Below are positions 8,491 through 15,912 of a DNA stretch of 64,000 bases, one piece after another; the stretch's first letter is position 1, and every line of letters starts with the position of its first letter. The translations under genes and the position numbers were made by a program. The stretch is taken from positions 38,088 to 102,087 of the forward strand of contig JAAEEP010000007.1 of the NCBI GenBank assembly GCA_013415695.1, in the 5' to 3' direction. The notes under the pieces were generated by a model that saw only the letters and a list, made by a program, of their open reading frames with translations, made no database searches and was not told the origin of the DNA. The DNA comes from Methanomassiliicoccales archaeon. Lineage in GTDB: Archaea; Thermoplasmatota; Thermoplasmata; Methanomassiliicoccales; JAAEEP01.

Positions 8491-8673
8491 TCAGCCAGAC
8501 CTGAATTCCTCCATGACGCTGTTATCGAAAAGGATACCGTGAAGGCTTCGTTTGATCTCGGTACAACCGCACTCAGGGCATTCATTTGGCTTGGGTTCTC
8601 CGTATGGTACCTCGAATAGCTCGCCGCAATTGACGCATTCGAACCATCTTGTTGCGAAGATACTTTCACCCCG
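8491..8673 (-). CDS. Rubredoxin-like zinc-ribbon segment in frame after the DtxR-like gene's TAA stop
   Basis: Directly after the TAA stop of the regulator gene (8674-8676) the same frame stays open for 60 codons to a TGA at 8491. It contains two CxxC-type knuckles, ECVNCGELFEVPYGEPKPN and CPECGCTEI, the spacing of a rubredoxin/zinc-ribbon fold. There is no ATG, GTG or TTG between the TAA and the first cysteine pair; the GTG near 8667 is in another frame. So this is either the C-terminal domain of a fusion cut by one stop mutation (or base error), a readthrough product, or a separate protein with a non-standard start such as ATC. The coding character is clear; the expression mode is not. Confidence 0.55.
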   Translation of the reverse strand, partial: RGESIFATRWFECVNCGELFEVPYGEPKPNECPECGCTEIKRSLHGILFDNSVMEEFRSG

Positions 8674-9060
8674 TTAATACTTAGGTGGCAATACTAAATC
8701 AATTTTGCCTATGAGGTTCTGAAGCCTTTCTGCAGAATCGTCGCTGATCTCATGCTCAAGTCTACATGCCTGGATGATCGCTTCATCCTCCTCCACGCCG
8801 AGTAAGATGAGGAATCTGAGAATGGCCTGGTACCTCTGTTCCACCCTGGTAGCGATCTCCTTTCCCCTCTCGGTCAGCCGGGCGCCCTGATAGGGCTTCC
8901 AGGCAATGTATCCCTTGTTGTTGAGCTTTCTGCAGAACTCGCTCACCGAGGATGGTCTGATCCCCAAACGCTTTGCGATAAGGGAAGTACACACCCGATC
9001 GTTCCTTTCCTGAAGGGATTTGATGGTCTTGAGGTACTGCTCGACCGAAGATCGCCTCAT
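8674..9060 (-). CDS. DtxR/MntR-like metal-dependent transcriptional regulator
   Basis: 128 residues. An N-terminal winged helix (SSVEQYLKTIKSLQ, then RLGIRPSSVSEFCRKLN as recognition region) is followed by the dimerisation helices with CRLEHEISDDSAERL, where C, E and H are metal-site residues in DtxR/MntR proteins. The family senses Fe2+ or Mn2+. There is no SH3/FeoA domain before the TAA stop; instead the same frame continues into a zinc ribbon. ATG at 9060 has TTGGAGGTTTC upstream. Its position behind two DUF5320 genes and near redox-stress genes suggests local metal control. Confidence 0.85.
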   Translation of the reverse strand: MRRSSVEQYLKTIKSLQERNDRVCTSLIAKRLGIRPSSVSEFCRKLNNKGYIAWKPYQGARLTERGKEIATRVEQRYQAILRFLILLGVEEDEAIIQACRLEHEISDDSAERLQNLIGKIDLVLPPKY

Positions 9061-9099
9061 GAAACCTCCAATAAAAGGAGGGCACTAGGGCCCTTTCAT

Positions 9100-9414
9100 T
9101 CACCAGCGATACCAGGACCCGCGCCTTGGGGGCATGTAGTATGGGTCATAGTACGGGTCGTAGGGTTGGTCAAAGTAAGGGTCGTAGCACTGACCCCAAC
9201 CATAGAATCGGCCGTACCCCCTACCGGGACCTCTGCCGTATCCCATGCCAAGGCCTCTTCCCCTTCCGAAGCCACGCCTTCTGCCCCATCCCATTCCCAT
9301 TCTGGGAACTTCTGGGTTGGCGAAACCCGGCATGGGATACCCGACACACAATCCGGCCCTTCTACCTGTCATGGGACCTGCTCCCATGGGGCCCGTTCCA
9401 TCTCCTCTGGGCAT
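9100..9414 (-). CDS. DUF5320-type Gly/Arg/Tyr-rich protein
   Basis: 104 residues. It begins PRGDGTGPMGAGPMTGR with a nearby GLCVG, the start typical of DUF5320 proteins found beside NifX/MinD genes in anaerobes. The remainder is low-complexity: repeated GRG/GMG stretches and then DPYYDPYY-type tyrosine/aspartate repeats. ATG at 9414 is preceded by GGTGGTGAT, which also contains the end of the previous gene, so the two are translationally coupled. Function is unknown; the Tyr/Asp-rich tail could bind metal. Confidence 0.75.
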   Translation of the reverse strand: MPRGDGTGPMGAGPMTGRRAGLCVGYPMPGFANPEVPRMGMGWGRRRGFGRGRGLGMGYGRGPGRGYGRFYGWGQCYDPYFDQPYDPYYDPYYMPPRRGSWYRW

Positions 9415-9415
9415 C

Positions 9416-9721
9416 TCAATCACCACCTTTCTTTCTTTTCTCTATCTCCTTCCTCAGGGACTCGATCTCCTCGGAGATGTCATCACGCTCCATCTCCATC
9501 ATCTCGAGCTCCTGCTCCATCATCCTGATCTCCTCTTCCGGATCGATCCGCATCCGTTGTGGGTACTGGTATGGCACCATCCCTGGTTCGGGATAGGGAT
9601 ACATCACTTCCGGAGGCTGACCCAGACCGTAGATCTGATATCTACCCCTGGCCCACCCAGGGACCCCGGTCTGCCTGTATATCCACCTATATCGATTTCC
9701 TCTTCCATATCCGCCTGGCAT
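9416..9721 (-). CDS. DUF5320-related protein with Tyr/Pro-rich N-terminus and coiled-coil C-terminus
   Basis: 101 residues. It starts with PGGYGRGNRYRW, passes through a Tyr/Pro-rich middle (PYPEPGMVPYQYPQ), and ends in a charged heptad region (about residues 60-100, rich in Glu/Met/Lys) that should form a coiled coil. ATG at 9721 follows AGGTGAT. It is first in the minus-strand unit DUF5320 pair, DtxR-like regulator, zinc ribbon. Its leader carries the inverted repeat described at 9745-9812. Confidence 0.7.
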   Translation of the reverse strand: MPGGYGRGNRYRWIYRQTGVPGWARGRYQIYGLGQPPEVMYPYPEPGMVPYQYPQRMRIDPEEEIRMMEQELEMMEMERDDISEEIESLRKEIEKRKKGGD

Positions 9722-9744
9722 CTCAATCACCTATATGAGGGGGG

Positions 9745-9812
9745 ATGGAGTGTCATCATTTTCCCGCGGGTCCGGAGCTTGTGCAAGCCAAGGAGGTCGT
9801 ATGACACTCCAT
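9745..9812 (-). promoter_or_regulatory. Structured leader closed by a 12-bp inverted repeat
   Basis: ATGGAGTGTCAT (9745-9756) and ATGACACTCCAT (9801-9812) are perfect inverted repeats 44 bases apart, with an inner hairpin GCTTGTGCAAGC at 9778-9787 and the palindrome CCCGCGGG. A TATA box centred near 9837 would start the minus-strand transcript close to 9810, so the stem would begin at the RNA 5' end and finish before the Shine-Dalgarno sequence of the 9721 start. On the same strand an 18-codon frame runs exactly from 9812 to 9756. Either a folding leader or a leader peptide is possible. Confidence 0.5.
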
Positions 9813-9832
9813 ATATGAACTATGTAGAAGTA

Positions 9833-9892
9833 ATATAAATAGTTTATGAATTATTGCGCATATCTTTATGTATAAATGCGCAATTGTGCAAT
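9833..9892 (-). promoter_or_regulatory. Promoter (TATA box) with clustered TTGYGCAW operator-like sites
   Basis: On the minus strand CTATTTATAT (9833-9842) is a good archaeal TATA box. Upstream lie ATTGCGCAT (9853-9861), its inverted copy ATGCGCAAT (9876-9884) and ATTGTGCAAT (9883-9892); a fourth TTGTGCAA is in the leader at 9779-9786. The spacing suggests binding of a dimeric regulator, perhaps the DtxR-like protein of the same operon. Confidence 0.45.
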
Positions 9893-9900
9893 TTAACGAA

Positions 9901-11028
9901 CTACTCCTTCAACCGGGCCAGCTTCTCCGCCCAGGTTCCAGTGAGTCCAGAGACCTCCTCCCTGGGTTCGTTCATTGGGTTTGGACCCAGCTTCACCACC
10001 TCTTCTATGAAGCTGTCCACGACATTGGCGTACTCCTCGGCCTGATCTGCGTCTATCCAAGCTACGCTGAACCGCCCCCTGTCGAAGCCGAACTGTGCAA
10101 GCAGCTTTCCAAGCAAGGTCATTCTCTTTCTGGTGCGAAGGGAGCCAACCTCAAAGTGACAATGTCCTGGTTTTCCACCAATTATCATGACTCCATCAGC
10201 TCCATTGGAAAGCGCCCTCAGTATCCATTCGGGATCGACCCTGGCTGAGCAGAGTGTTCTGACGACCCGAAACCTTGGATCCATCTGGATGCGCTTGATG
10301 CCAGCCATGTCACCCGCCGCGTAGCCGCACCAGTGGCAGGCGAATATCACGATGTGAGGAAATCCATTGCTTCCCTCGGTAGCGGCGTCAACCTCTGCAA
10401 GGATTTCATCGTTGGAGAAGAGCTCCATGTCCATAGCACCGCTGGGGCATGAGGAGACACAGACACCGCAGCCCTCGCAGATCTTGGGATCCACATTGGA
10501 TAGCAGCCCCTCTGCATCCTTACGGGAGACAATGGATATCGCGTCAGCCTCACAGACGGTCTTGCACACACCGCATCCGTCGCAGAGTTCGGCATCGACC
10601 GAAGCGATCGTGCCGTGGATCGAGGGAGTCATCCTTCTTGATCTCGCGATGGCCATGAGCATCTGGTCCTTGGCCTTCTCTGTTGCCCCCTTGCCATCGC
10701 AGGTGTGTATCCAAGCGCACTGCTCTCGTAGGTTGGCCATCTCGACCATATAGCGATTCATCCCAGAACTCTCGATGATATCCCGAAAGTGATCCATGTA
10801 GATTCTCGGTGAGCAGGCTCCTATCACGATCCTCTCGAGATCATAATCTCTGATGGTCTGACCCATGGACTCGCTCATGCTGGGAGAACAGAGGAAATCG
10901 TACATCTCAACATGGATCACATCATCTATCTTCCTGCAATGATCCGCCACCTCAAGGAGGTCTATGCTGTCAATAGTACCACCGCAATTGCAGAGAAAAA
11001 CTCCAATTCTGCAGCCATTTTCGCCCAT
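9901..11028 (-). CDS. HdrA-like / MvhD fusion: ferredoxin electron-transfer protein without the flavin domain
   Basis: 375 residues. The N-terminal ~130 residues match the N-terminal part of heterodisulfide reductase HdrA (GVFLCNCGGTID, FLCSPSM, GACSPR, ANLREQCAW). Two 4Fe-4S ferredoxin motifs follow at about 149-160 and 184-194. The C-terminal part is MvhD/FrhD-like (CHWCGYAAGD at 231, RVVRTLCSARVDP at 255, GGKPGHCHF at 285). The FAD domain that makes HdrA a bifurcating subunit is absent. It could pass electrons between a hydrogenase or dehydrogenase and another Fe-S partner. ATG at 11028 follows GGAGTG; a minus-strand TATA box lies near 11100. Confidence 0.85.
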   Translation of the reverse strand: MGENGCRIGVFLCNCGGTIDSIDLLEVADHCRKIDDVIHVEMYDFLCSPSMSESMGQTIRDYDLERIVIGACSPRIYMDHFRDIIESSGMNRYMVEMANLREQCAWIHTCDGKGATEKAKDQMLMAIARSRRMTPSIHGTIASVDAELCDGCGVCKTVCEADAISIVSRKDAEGLLSNVDPKICEGCGVCVSSCPSGAMDMELFSNDEILAEVDAATEGSNGFPHIVIFACHWCGYAAGDMAGIKRIQMDPRFRVVRTLCSARVDPEWILRALSNGADGVMIIGGKPGHCHFEVGSLRTRKRMTLLGKLLAQFGFDRGRFSVAWIDADQAEEYANVVDSFIEEVVKLGPNPMNEPREEVSGLTGTWAEKLARLKE

Positions 11029-11093
11029 GTATTACACTCCTTGGCCTATATTTCAGGAAGACCTGCCTATAAGGAGGTACGGTATCTACTGAA

Positions 11094-11107
11094 TCATATA
11101 TTTAATG
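11094..11107 (-). promoter_or_regulatory. TATA box for the HdrA-MvhD gene
   Basis: On the minus strand ATTAAATATATG (about 11095-11106) matches the archaeal TATA element; initiation about 25 bases on would give a leader of some 45 bases carrying the GGAGTG ribosome site. Confidence 0.45.
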
Positions 11108-11164
11108 GTGTTAAGAATCTATAGAAAATGAAAAATTAGGAGGGGGAAATGGTTTCTGCGAAAT

Positions 11165-11548
11165 TCACTCCTCGCCCCACCAAAGACCGTGGATATTGCA
11201 GTGTTCCCGGGCTTTGATCTTGTCCGCGGGGACACAGAATTCGGTCTCGGGCGCATCGCCTGCCTTTAGGAATTTTCTCTGAGACAGACCAGCTCCCCAG
11301 CAGACCTCGATCCACTCGATGTGGTGCTCCTCCAGCATCGGATGGGGGTTGGCACCAACCTTGACCTTTACTCCTTTTGATGTGCGTTCGATTACTGGCA
11401 CATGTTTTTCGTAACCCTGATCAGAGCTGTGTACCTCCAAGAGGATCATGGGCTCGCCACAGCAGATCAGCTGTCCCACGCCCTCTCTCAATACCTCAAT
11501 GATGTTACCACAGACCTCGCACTCGTAAACCTGCATACTCTTAGTCAT
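11165..11548 (-). CDS. dfx: Desulfoferrodoxin-type superoxide reductase (two-iron)
   Basis: 127 residues. The N-terminal desulforedoxin centre has C10, C13 and the C29-C30 pair. The catalytic centre II is present: EKH at 47-49, H69, H75/H76, and CNIHGLW with C117 and H120. The enzyme reduces superoxide to peroxide in the cytoplasm without producing oxygen, typical for anaerobes. It lies 17 bases after rubrerythrin, which can use the peroxide, so the two form a detoxification operon. Start ATG follows AGGAAATGATGAT. Confidence 0.95.
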   Translation of the reverse strand: MTKSMQVYECEVCGNIIEVLREGVGQLICCGEPMILLEVHSSDQGYEKHVPVIERTSKGVKVKVGANPHPMLEEHHIEWIEVCWGAGLSQRKFLKAGDAPETEFCVPADKIKAREHCNIHGLWWGEE

Positions 11549-11565
11549 ATCATCATTTCCTAGTT

Positions 11566-12147
11566 TCAGAACTCCTCACACATCAGCTGGTAGTACGACC
11601 TGGAGTGATCGCATGAAGGGCACTTTTCCGGCGGCTCTTTGCCGAAGTGCTTGTATCCGCACTCCCGGCAGAACCACCAGACTTCCTTTTCCTTCTTGAA
11701 GAGCGTGCCAGCCTCCAGCTGCTTGAGGAGCTTCATGTACCTCTCCTCGTGATGCTCCTCCGCTCTGGCAATGTTCAGTAGCCTTTCCGCAACCTCAGGG
11801 AAGCCCTCCTTCCTGGCGATCTCCGCGAACTCCGGGTACATTCTGGTATGTTCGTAGTTCTCCCCTGTAATTGCGGATTTGAGGTTGGCGATGGTGTCAC
11901 CACATATGGTGGGAACATCGGCCGGAACATCGATGTCATCGAAGTTGGGGTCCCCCTTCTTCAACCGGTTCATGAGCTTGAAGAGCCACTCGGCGTGCTC
12001 CTTCTCATTGTCTGCTGTGATCCTGAATATCTCGGCGATCTGCTCGTAACCTTCTTTCTTGGCCACTTTCGAATAGAAGGTGTATCGGTTCCTCGCCTGA
12101 CTTTCGCCAATAAACGCTTTCGCTAGGCTTTCAATTGTCCCTTTCAA
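11566..12147 (-). CDS. rbr: Rubrerythrin
   Basis: 193 residues. A ferritin-like four-helix domain with the diiron Glu/His set ([41 protein letters not shown]) is followed by a C-terminal rubredoxin domain ([21 protein letters not shown]). It reduces hydrogen peroxide using electrons from rubredoxin-type donors. The start is TTG at 12147, with AGGAGG eight bases upstream; no ATG is available near it. Promoter sequences should lie in 12150-12240, which is AT-rich near the gene. Confidence 0.96.
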   Translation of the reverse strand: MKGTIESLAKAFIGESQARNRYTFYSKVAKKEGYEQIAEIFRITADNEKEHAEWLFKLMNRLKKGDPNFDDIDVPADVPTICGDTIANLKSAITGENYEHTRMYPEFAEIARKEGFPEVAERLLNIARAEEHHEERYMKLLKQLEAGTLFKKEKEVWWFCRECGYKHFGKEPPEKCPSCDHSRSYYQLMCEEF

Positions 12148-12240
12148 ATGGATAGCCTCCTAAACAAATTAATTTCTACCCTTGGTATTTCACGATTTCG
12201 GTAATACCCTGTGTAAGCGTTGAAGGCGGAGGTTGAAACC

Positions 12241-12282
12241 CCCGGAAAAGCCATTCCCGAATCGAAAATCGAGCTTTCCGGG
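12241..12282 (-). terminator. Hairpin between ferritin-like and rubrerythrin genes
   Basis: CCCGGAAA (12241-12248) pairs with TTTCCGGG (12275-12282), extended by GC pairs past a single bulged A, 15 bases after the ferritin-like stop codon. There is no strong T-run, so it may stabilise the upstream mRNA or end transcription weakly. Confidence 0.4.
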
Positions 12283-12297
12283 CAAGCGCCGAAGGGG

Positions 12298-12582
12298 TCA
12301 CTCCTCCAACATCTCCTCGACTTCCTCCCTGCCGGCTTCGAGCTCCTTCACCTGCTCTTCATCTTTCATCAAGAGCATGGTCTGGAACTCACCGACGTGT
12401 GTCTTCTCCTCGCCCGCAATTTCCATCAGGACCTTCTTGATGTTCACATCCTTGGCCAAGGCGGCCATCTGCTCATAGAGGTTAATGGCATCCAGCTCAG
12501 CGATGATTGCCGTTCTTAGAATCTCACGGTCGATGTCCTCTTGCTTGACCCTATTAAGATCGATCGGTATTGTATGCATCAT
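12298..12582 (-). CDS. Small ferritin-like protein of the encapsulin-cargo type
   Basis: 94 residues from MMHTIPIDL. Two predicted helices carry RTAIIAELDAINLYEQMA and IAGEEKTHVGEFQ, the E-x(n)-ExxH pattern of encapsulated ferritin-like proteins (EncFtn), which assemble as rings and oxidise iron. A Glu-rich end (EAGREEVEEMLEE) follows. No encapsulin shell gene is in the window. ATG at 12582 (or 12579) follows GGGAGGAG; a longer upstream frame is unlikely. Likely role: iron handling alongside rubrerythrin and superoxide reductase. Confidence 0.78.
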   Translation of the reverse strand: MMHTIPIDLNRVKQEDIDREILRTAIIAELDAINLYEQMAALAKDVNIKKVLMEIAGEEKTHVGEFQTMLLMKDEEQVKELEAGREEVEEMLEE

Positions 12583-12963
12583 GATATTTCTCCTCCCGGG
12601 GTTTTCCACCCCTGGATAATATTCCGACCTCATTCCCTTAAATCTTTCTAGAGAGTGAGAAGGCTGACCGGAAAAAGAGGGGGGATGGCCATTTGGCCAC
12701 CGTAGCAAAAGGGGTTTCGAGATTACGCAATATCGACTGTCTTTCCAGGCCCTTCTTATTCACCCAAGAAGGATCTGAATCTTCTAAAGCTGTTTTCTGC
12801 CGTCAGATGACCTAATCTAATGATCAGGAATGACGAAGTAATCCGCTGGATATTCTCATATTCGTTTTCTTCCAAAGGATTACTAATAAAGGATTGAGCT
12901 GATACTATTTATTTATTATCTTTGATGATAACAATTCAAATTGACCAAGAACTTGGACGATTG
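12583..12963. other. Intergenic region
   Basis: Contains the 5' leader of the ferritin-like gene, a short palindromic hairpin (TGGCCATTTGGCCA at 12686-12699) and AT-rich sequence toward the hydrolase stop. A 25-codon frame at 12820 has no ribosome site and I do not regard it as a gene. Confidence 0.5.
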
Positions 12964-14235
12964 TCAAACACCATCCGGTAACAAGCTCCCTATCCAGTCA
13001 ACGATGTCCTCTACAACCTCTTGGGCCAGATGTCCAGGCAGAGTATATTCCTGCGGGGTGGAAGGACCCTCACCTTCTATCATCATATGGTTCAAAGTGG
13101 GGTAGCTGATGAACTTGACGATCTTGCCAGAGAGCGCCTTCTTCCAGAGATCGTAGTCCTCCATGGTGACCTGGTAATCCCTCTCGCCCTGGAGGATGAG
13201 CATGGGCACCTTGAGGGAAGAGGCGACCTTCATCTGGTCATAAGAAGCAAGGTCATCCCAGTAGCTCCTTCCAGCGCCCAGCACCATCTCTCCATCGCCG
13301 ATGTCAAGTTCCTTTATCTTGGTGACGGTCTCCCTTGCCTCCACCAGGAGGGCGGCCTCGTTCTCATCGATGATCCCATCCAAGTTGACTAAGTACTCAA
13401 TCTGCTCGAGGAAGGCATCCTCCAGCTTGGCTGCATCGCCTGCCATCATGACGATCCCTGCTACTCGATCGTCGAGCGATGCGATACGCGGAGCCATCAT
13501 TCCTCCAAGACTGTGTCCCAGCACGAAGATCCTGGAAGGGTCCACCTCCTTGGTTTGGGTAAGCAGTTCCACTCCAGCCAAGGCGTCTTCGATCACCTCG
13601 TCCATTATTGTGAACGGGATTGATGAATCAAAGAGGTCCGGGCGGGCCTTGGGTCGCTTGTCGTAGCGAAGGACCGCAATCCCATCACTGGAAAGACCCC
13701 AGGCCAGGTCCCGGAACACCTTGGTCTCCCAGAGAGTCTCGTCCATGTCGTTGGGACCGGAACCATGTACCAGAACCACCGCCGGGAAAGGTCCTTTCCC
13801 CGTGGGGATGGTCGTCTTCCCTGGAAGACCGCAGTTACCCACCGTGCAGTCTTTCTCCTCGAACGCTGTTGGATCTGCGTATTCCGGAGGCTTGAAATCA
13901 GATTGGGCGGGGACGAACCAGACTCCGGCGATCTCGCAGGCCTCGTTGAACACGACCTTCACATCCAGAATAGAACCTGAGGCGAAGACGCCGGTAACAT
14001 ACAGGATATTGTAGGGTCCCTCTCTCTCGAGCCGGGATCCATTCAACCTCAGGAGCAATCCGAACTTTTGTATCACACCCTTCCAGGCCGCTTCCAGGTC
14101 ATGGGGAGTCATGGCTGCCTTCATTTCCGTAGCAAAAAGAGTGTGAGCTCTCTCGAAGTTTCCGTTCGCGAGAAAGCCTACCAGCTGCATTCCGATGATT
14201 GTGAGCGTCTGATCATTGCACTCTTCCGATCCCAT
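12964..14235 (-). CDS. Alpha/beta hydrolase with N-terminal DUF3887-like domain
   Basis: About 423 residues from the ATG at 14235. The first ~110 residues (LVGFLANGNFERAHTLF onward) look like DUF3887. The hydrolase part has the oxyanion region VLVHGSGPNDMDE, the nucleophile elbow GHSLGG and a late Asp/His pair (GERDYQV, TLNHMM). These enzymes act as esterases or peptidases of unknown substrate. A frame extension to GTG 14358 would add a hydrophobic stretch resembling a signal peptide (VTVIAISIYTCFMG) but would overlap the rfbC start region, so export is uncertain. Confidence 0.82.
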   Translation of the reverse strand: MGSEECNDQTLTIIGMQLVGFLANGNFERAHTLFATEMKAAMTPHDLEAAWKGVIQKFGLLLRLNGSRLEREGPYNILYVTGVFASGSILDVKVVFNEACEIAGVWFVPAQSDFKPPEYADPTAFEEKDCTVGNCGLPGKTTIPTGKGPFPAVVLVHGSGPNDMDETLWETKVFRDLAWGLSSDGIAVLRYDKRPKARPDLFDSSIPFTIMDEVIEDALAGVELLTQTKEVDPSRIFVLGHSLGGMMAPRIASLDDRVAGIVMMAGDAAKLEDAFLEQIEYLVNLDGIIDENEAALLVEARETVTKIKELDIGDGEMVLGAGRSYWDDLASYDQMKVASSLKVPMLILQGERDYQVTMEDYDLWKKALSGKIVKFISYPTLNHMMIEGEGPSTPQEYTLPGHLAQEVVEDIVDWIGSLLPDGV

Positions 14236-14378
14236 GAAACACGTATAGATCGAAATGGCAATAACCGTAACCCATCGAGATAGTTGATTTCTAAGATTAA
14301 AACCCGAAAAATGGGGTTTTCGTTGAGAAAGGGCACGAAAGGATAATGGTGTTCCCACGAGATTCGGGACTGATAAGG

Positions 14379-14912
14379 ATGAAGTTCATCGAGACCGCGA
14401 TAGCCGGCGTCTACATCATCGAGCTGGAGCGTTTCTATGATGAGAGGGGTTTCTTTGCGGAGGCATTTCAGACTGAGAAGTTCCGTGCCTTGGGTCTGGA
14501 GGCCGAGGTGGCCCAGACCAATTTGTCCTACAATATCAATCGGGGTGTGATAAGAGGACTTCATTTCCAGCGGCCTCCGAAAGCCCAGGCCAAGCTCATC
14601 AGGTGCACTAGGGGTTCGATATTCGATGTCGCTGTCGACCTGAGGAAGGGATCCCCAACCTACAGGAGATGGGTCGGGGAGCTACTATCTGAAGAGAATA
14701 GAACGATGCTTTTCATACCGGCGGAGGGAATGGCTCATGGATATCAGGCTTTAGAGAATCAGACCGAAGTGGAGTATATGGCATTCGAGCTCTGGGCTCC
14801 CGAGACCGAGGGAGGATACAGGTACGACGATCCAGCCTTCGGGATAGAATGGCCTCTGAAAGATGTGATAGTGTCCGAAAAGGATGGAACATGGGCTCCA
14901 TTCCAGGAGTGA
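14379..14912 (+). CDS. rfbC: dTDP-4-dehydrorhamnose 3,5-epimerase (RmlC)
   Basis: 177 residues. MKFIETAIAGVYIIELE, DERGFFAEAF, and the catalytic-histidine motif GVIRGLHFQ are all RmlC signatures, with the conserved FIPAEGMAHGYQ barrel strand. It epimerises C3 and C5 of dTDP-4-keto-6-deoxyglucose in dTDP-L-rhamnose synthesis. ATG 14379 is the family start; an in-frame ATG at 14346 with GAAAGGA upstream is a real alternative. Coupled to rfbD, whose ribosome site lies in its last codons. No rfbB dehydratase is in the window. Confidence 0.93.
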   Translation: MKFIETAIAGVYIIELERFYDERGFFAEAFQTEKFRALGLEAEVAQTNLSYNINRGVIRGLHFQRPPKAQAKLIRCTRGSIFDVAVDLRKGSPTYRRWVGELLSEENRTMLFIPAEGMAHGYQALENQTEVEYMAFELWAPETEGGYRYDDPAFGIEWPLKDVIVSEKDGTWAPFQE

Positions 14913-14917
14913 TCATC

Positions 14918-15769
14918 TTGAAGGTTGCTGTTATAGGAGCTGGAGGGCAGCTGGGATCTGATCTGGTCAAGGTTTTCGAGGATGTCGTTGCTCTAGGTCA
15001 CAAGGATATCGAGGTCACTGACCCTTCGAGTTGTGAGGTCCTGCAGAAGATCGCTCCAGATGCGGTGATCAATACCGCCGCATTCCACCGAACCGATGGC
15101 TGCGAGAACGAGCCTGAGAAAGCCTTTGAGGTCAATGCCATAGGTGCATTGAACGTGGCGAGGATCTGTTCCTCGATCGGAGCGGTGAACGTTTACATCA
15201 GCACCGACTACGTATTCAGCGGGACAAGTGGTCACTATTACGAGGAGGATCCGGTTCGACCCATCAATGTGTACGGATCGAGCAAGCTCGCAGGCGAGGT
15301 TCTAACCCGGGCATACTCTCCCGAACATTACATTCTGAGGGTCTCGTCCCTCTTCGGAACCGCCGGAGCCAGCGGAAAGGGGGGCAACTTCATCGAGACA
15401 ATGATTCGGAATGTGAACAAGGAGGATGGGCTCAAAGTAGTCGATGATGTTGTCATGTCACCCACATACACACTGGATGCCGCAGAGGCCATAAGAGCTG
15501 TTCTAGAGAGAGGGTTAAGGTTTGACACCTATCATGTCACCAACTACGGATCTTGCTCCTGGTTCGAGTTTGCCCAGGCGATATTCCAACTGCTCGGAAA
15601 GACCCCCGCAATTCATCCGATCATCTCATCGGAATACCCCACGCTCGCAAGAAGACCCAGCGATTCGTCCCTTTCCAATCATAGATTGCGGGAGGCGGGT
15701 ATAGAGATGCGATTCTGGAAGGACGCACTCAAGGCCTATTTGGTGGAAAAAGGCCATATTCAAGAATGA
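14918..15769 (+). CDS. rfbD: dTDP-4-dehydrorhamnose reductase (RmlD)
   Basis: 283 residues. Rossmann motif GAGGQLGSDL, the short-chain dehydrogenase motif STDYVFSG and active-site YGSSKLAGE are clear. It reduces the 4-keto sugar with NAD(P)H to finish dTDP-L-rhamnose. The start is TTG at 14918, seen from GGAGTGAT at 14906-14913 and from alignment of the first strand KVAVIGAGG; upstream ATGs in this frame overlap rfbC. Expected products feed surface glycans together with the glycosyltransferase at 6.8 kb. Confidence 0.92.
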   Translation: MKVAVIGAGGQLGSDLVKVFEDVVALGHKDIEVTDPSSCEVLQKIAPDAVINTAAFHRTDGCENEPEKAFEVNAIGALNVARICSSIGAVNVYISTDYVFSGTSGHYYEEDPVRPINVYGSSKLAGEVLTRAYSPEHYILRVSSLFGTAGASGKGGNFIETMIRNVNKEDGLKVVDDVVMSPTYTLDAAEAIRAVLERGLRFDTYHVTNYGSCSWFEFAQAIFQLLGKTPAIHPIISSEYPTLARRPSDSSLSNHRLREAGIEMRFWKDALKAYLVEKGHIQE

Positions 15770-15912
15770 ATATGGATCCATCATAGAATTGTTCTGATAG
15801 GGGTAAGGTAAAAATACCTATTCCAATATTTCGTAATACGATTCAGAAATAAGTGTTACGATTGTATACCGTAATTATTATCGGATCGAAGGAAACCGCG
15901 GGCGGAAGAAGC

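Noticed and set aside
8481..8669. GTG-started 62-codon frame over the zinc-ribbon region
   Set aside because: Its product has no family pattern, while the overlapping frame gives clean CxxC knuckles; the former is a shadow.
9245..9838. 197-codon plus-strand frame across both DUF5320 genes and the leader
   Set aside because: Pro/Ser/His-rich antisense product of Gly/Arg-rich genes; no start signals.
12820..12898. 25-codon frame in the 12.6-13.0 kb gap
   Set aside because: No ribosome site, TATA box or recognisable pattern.
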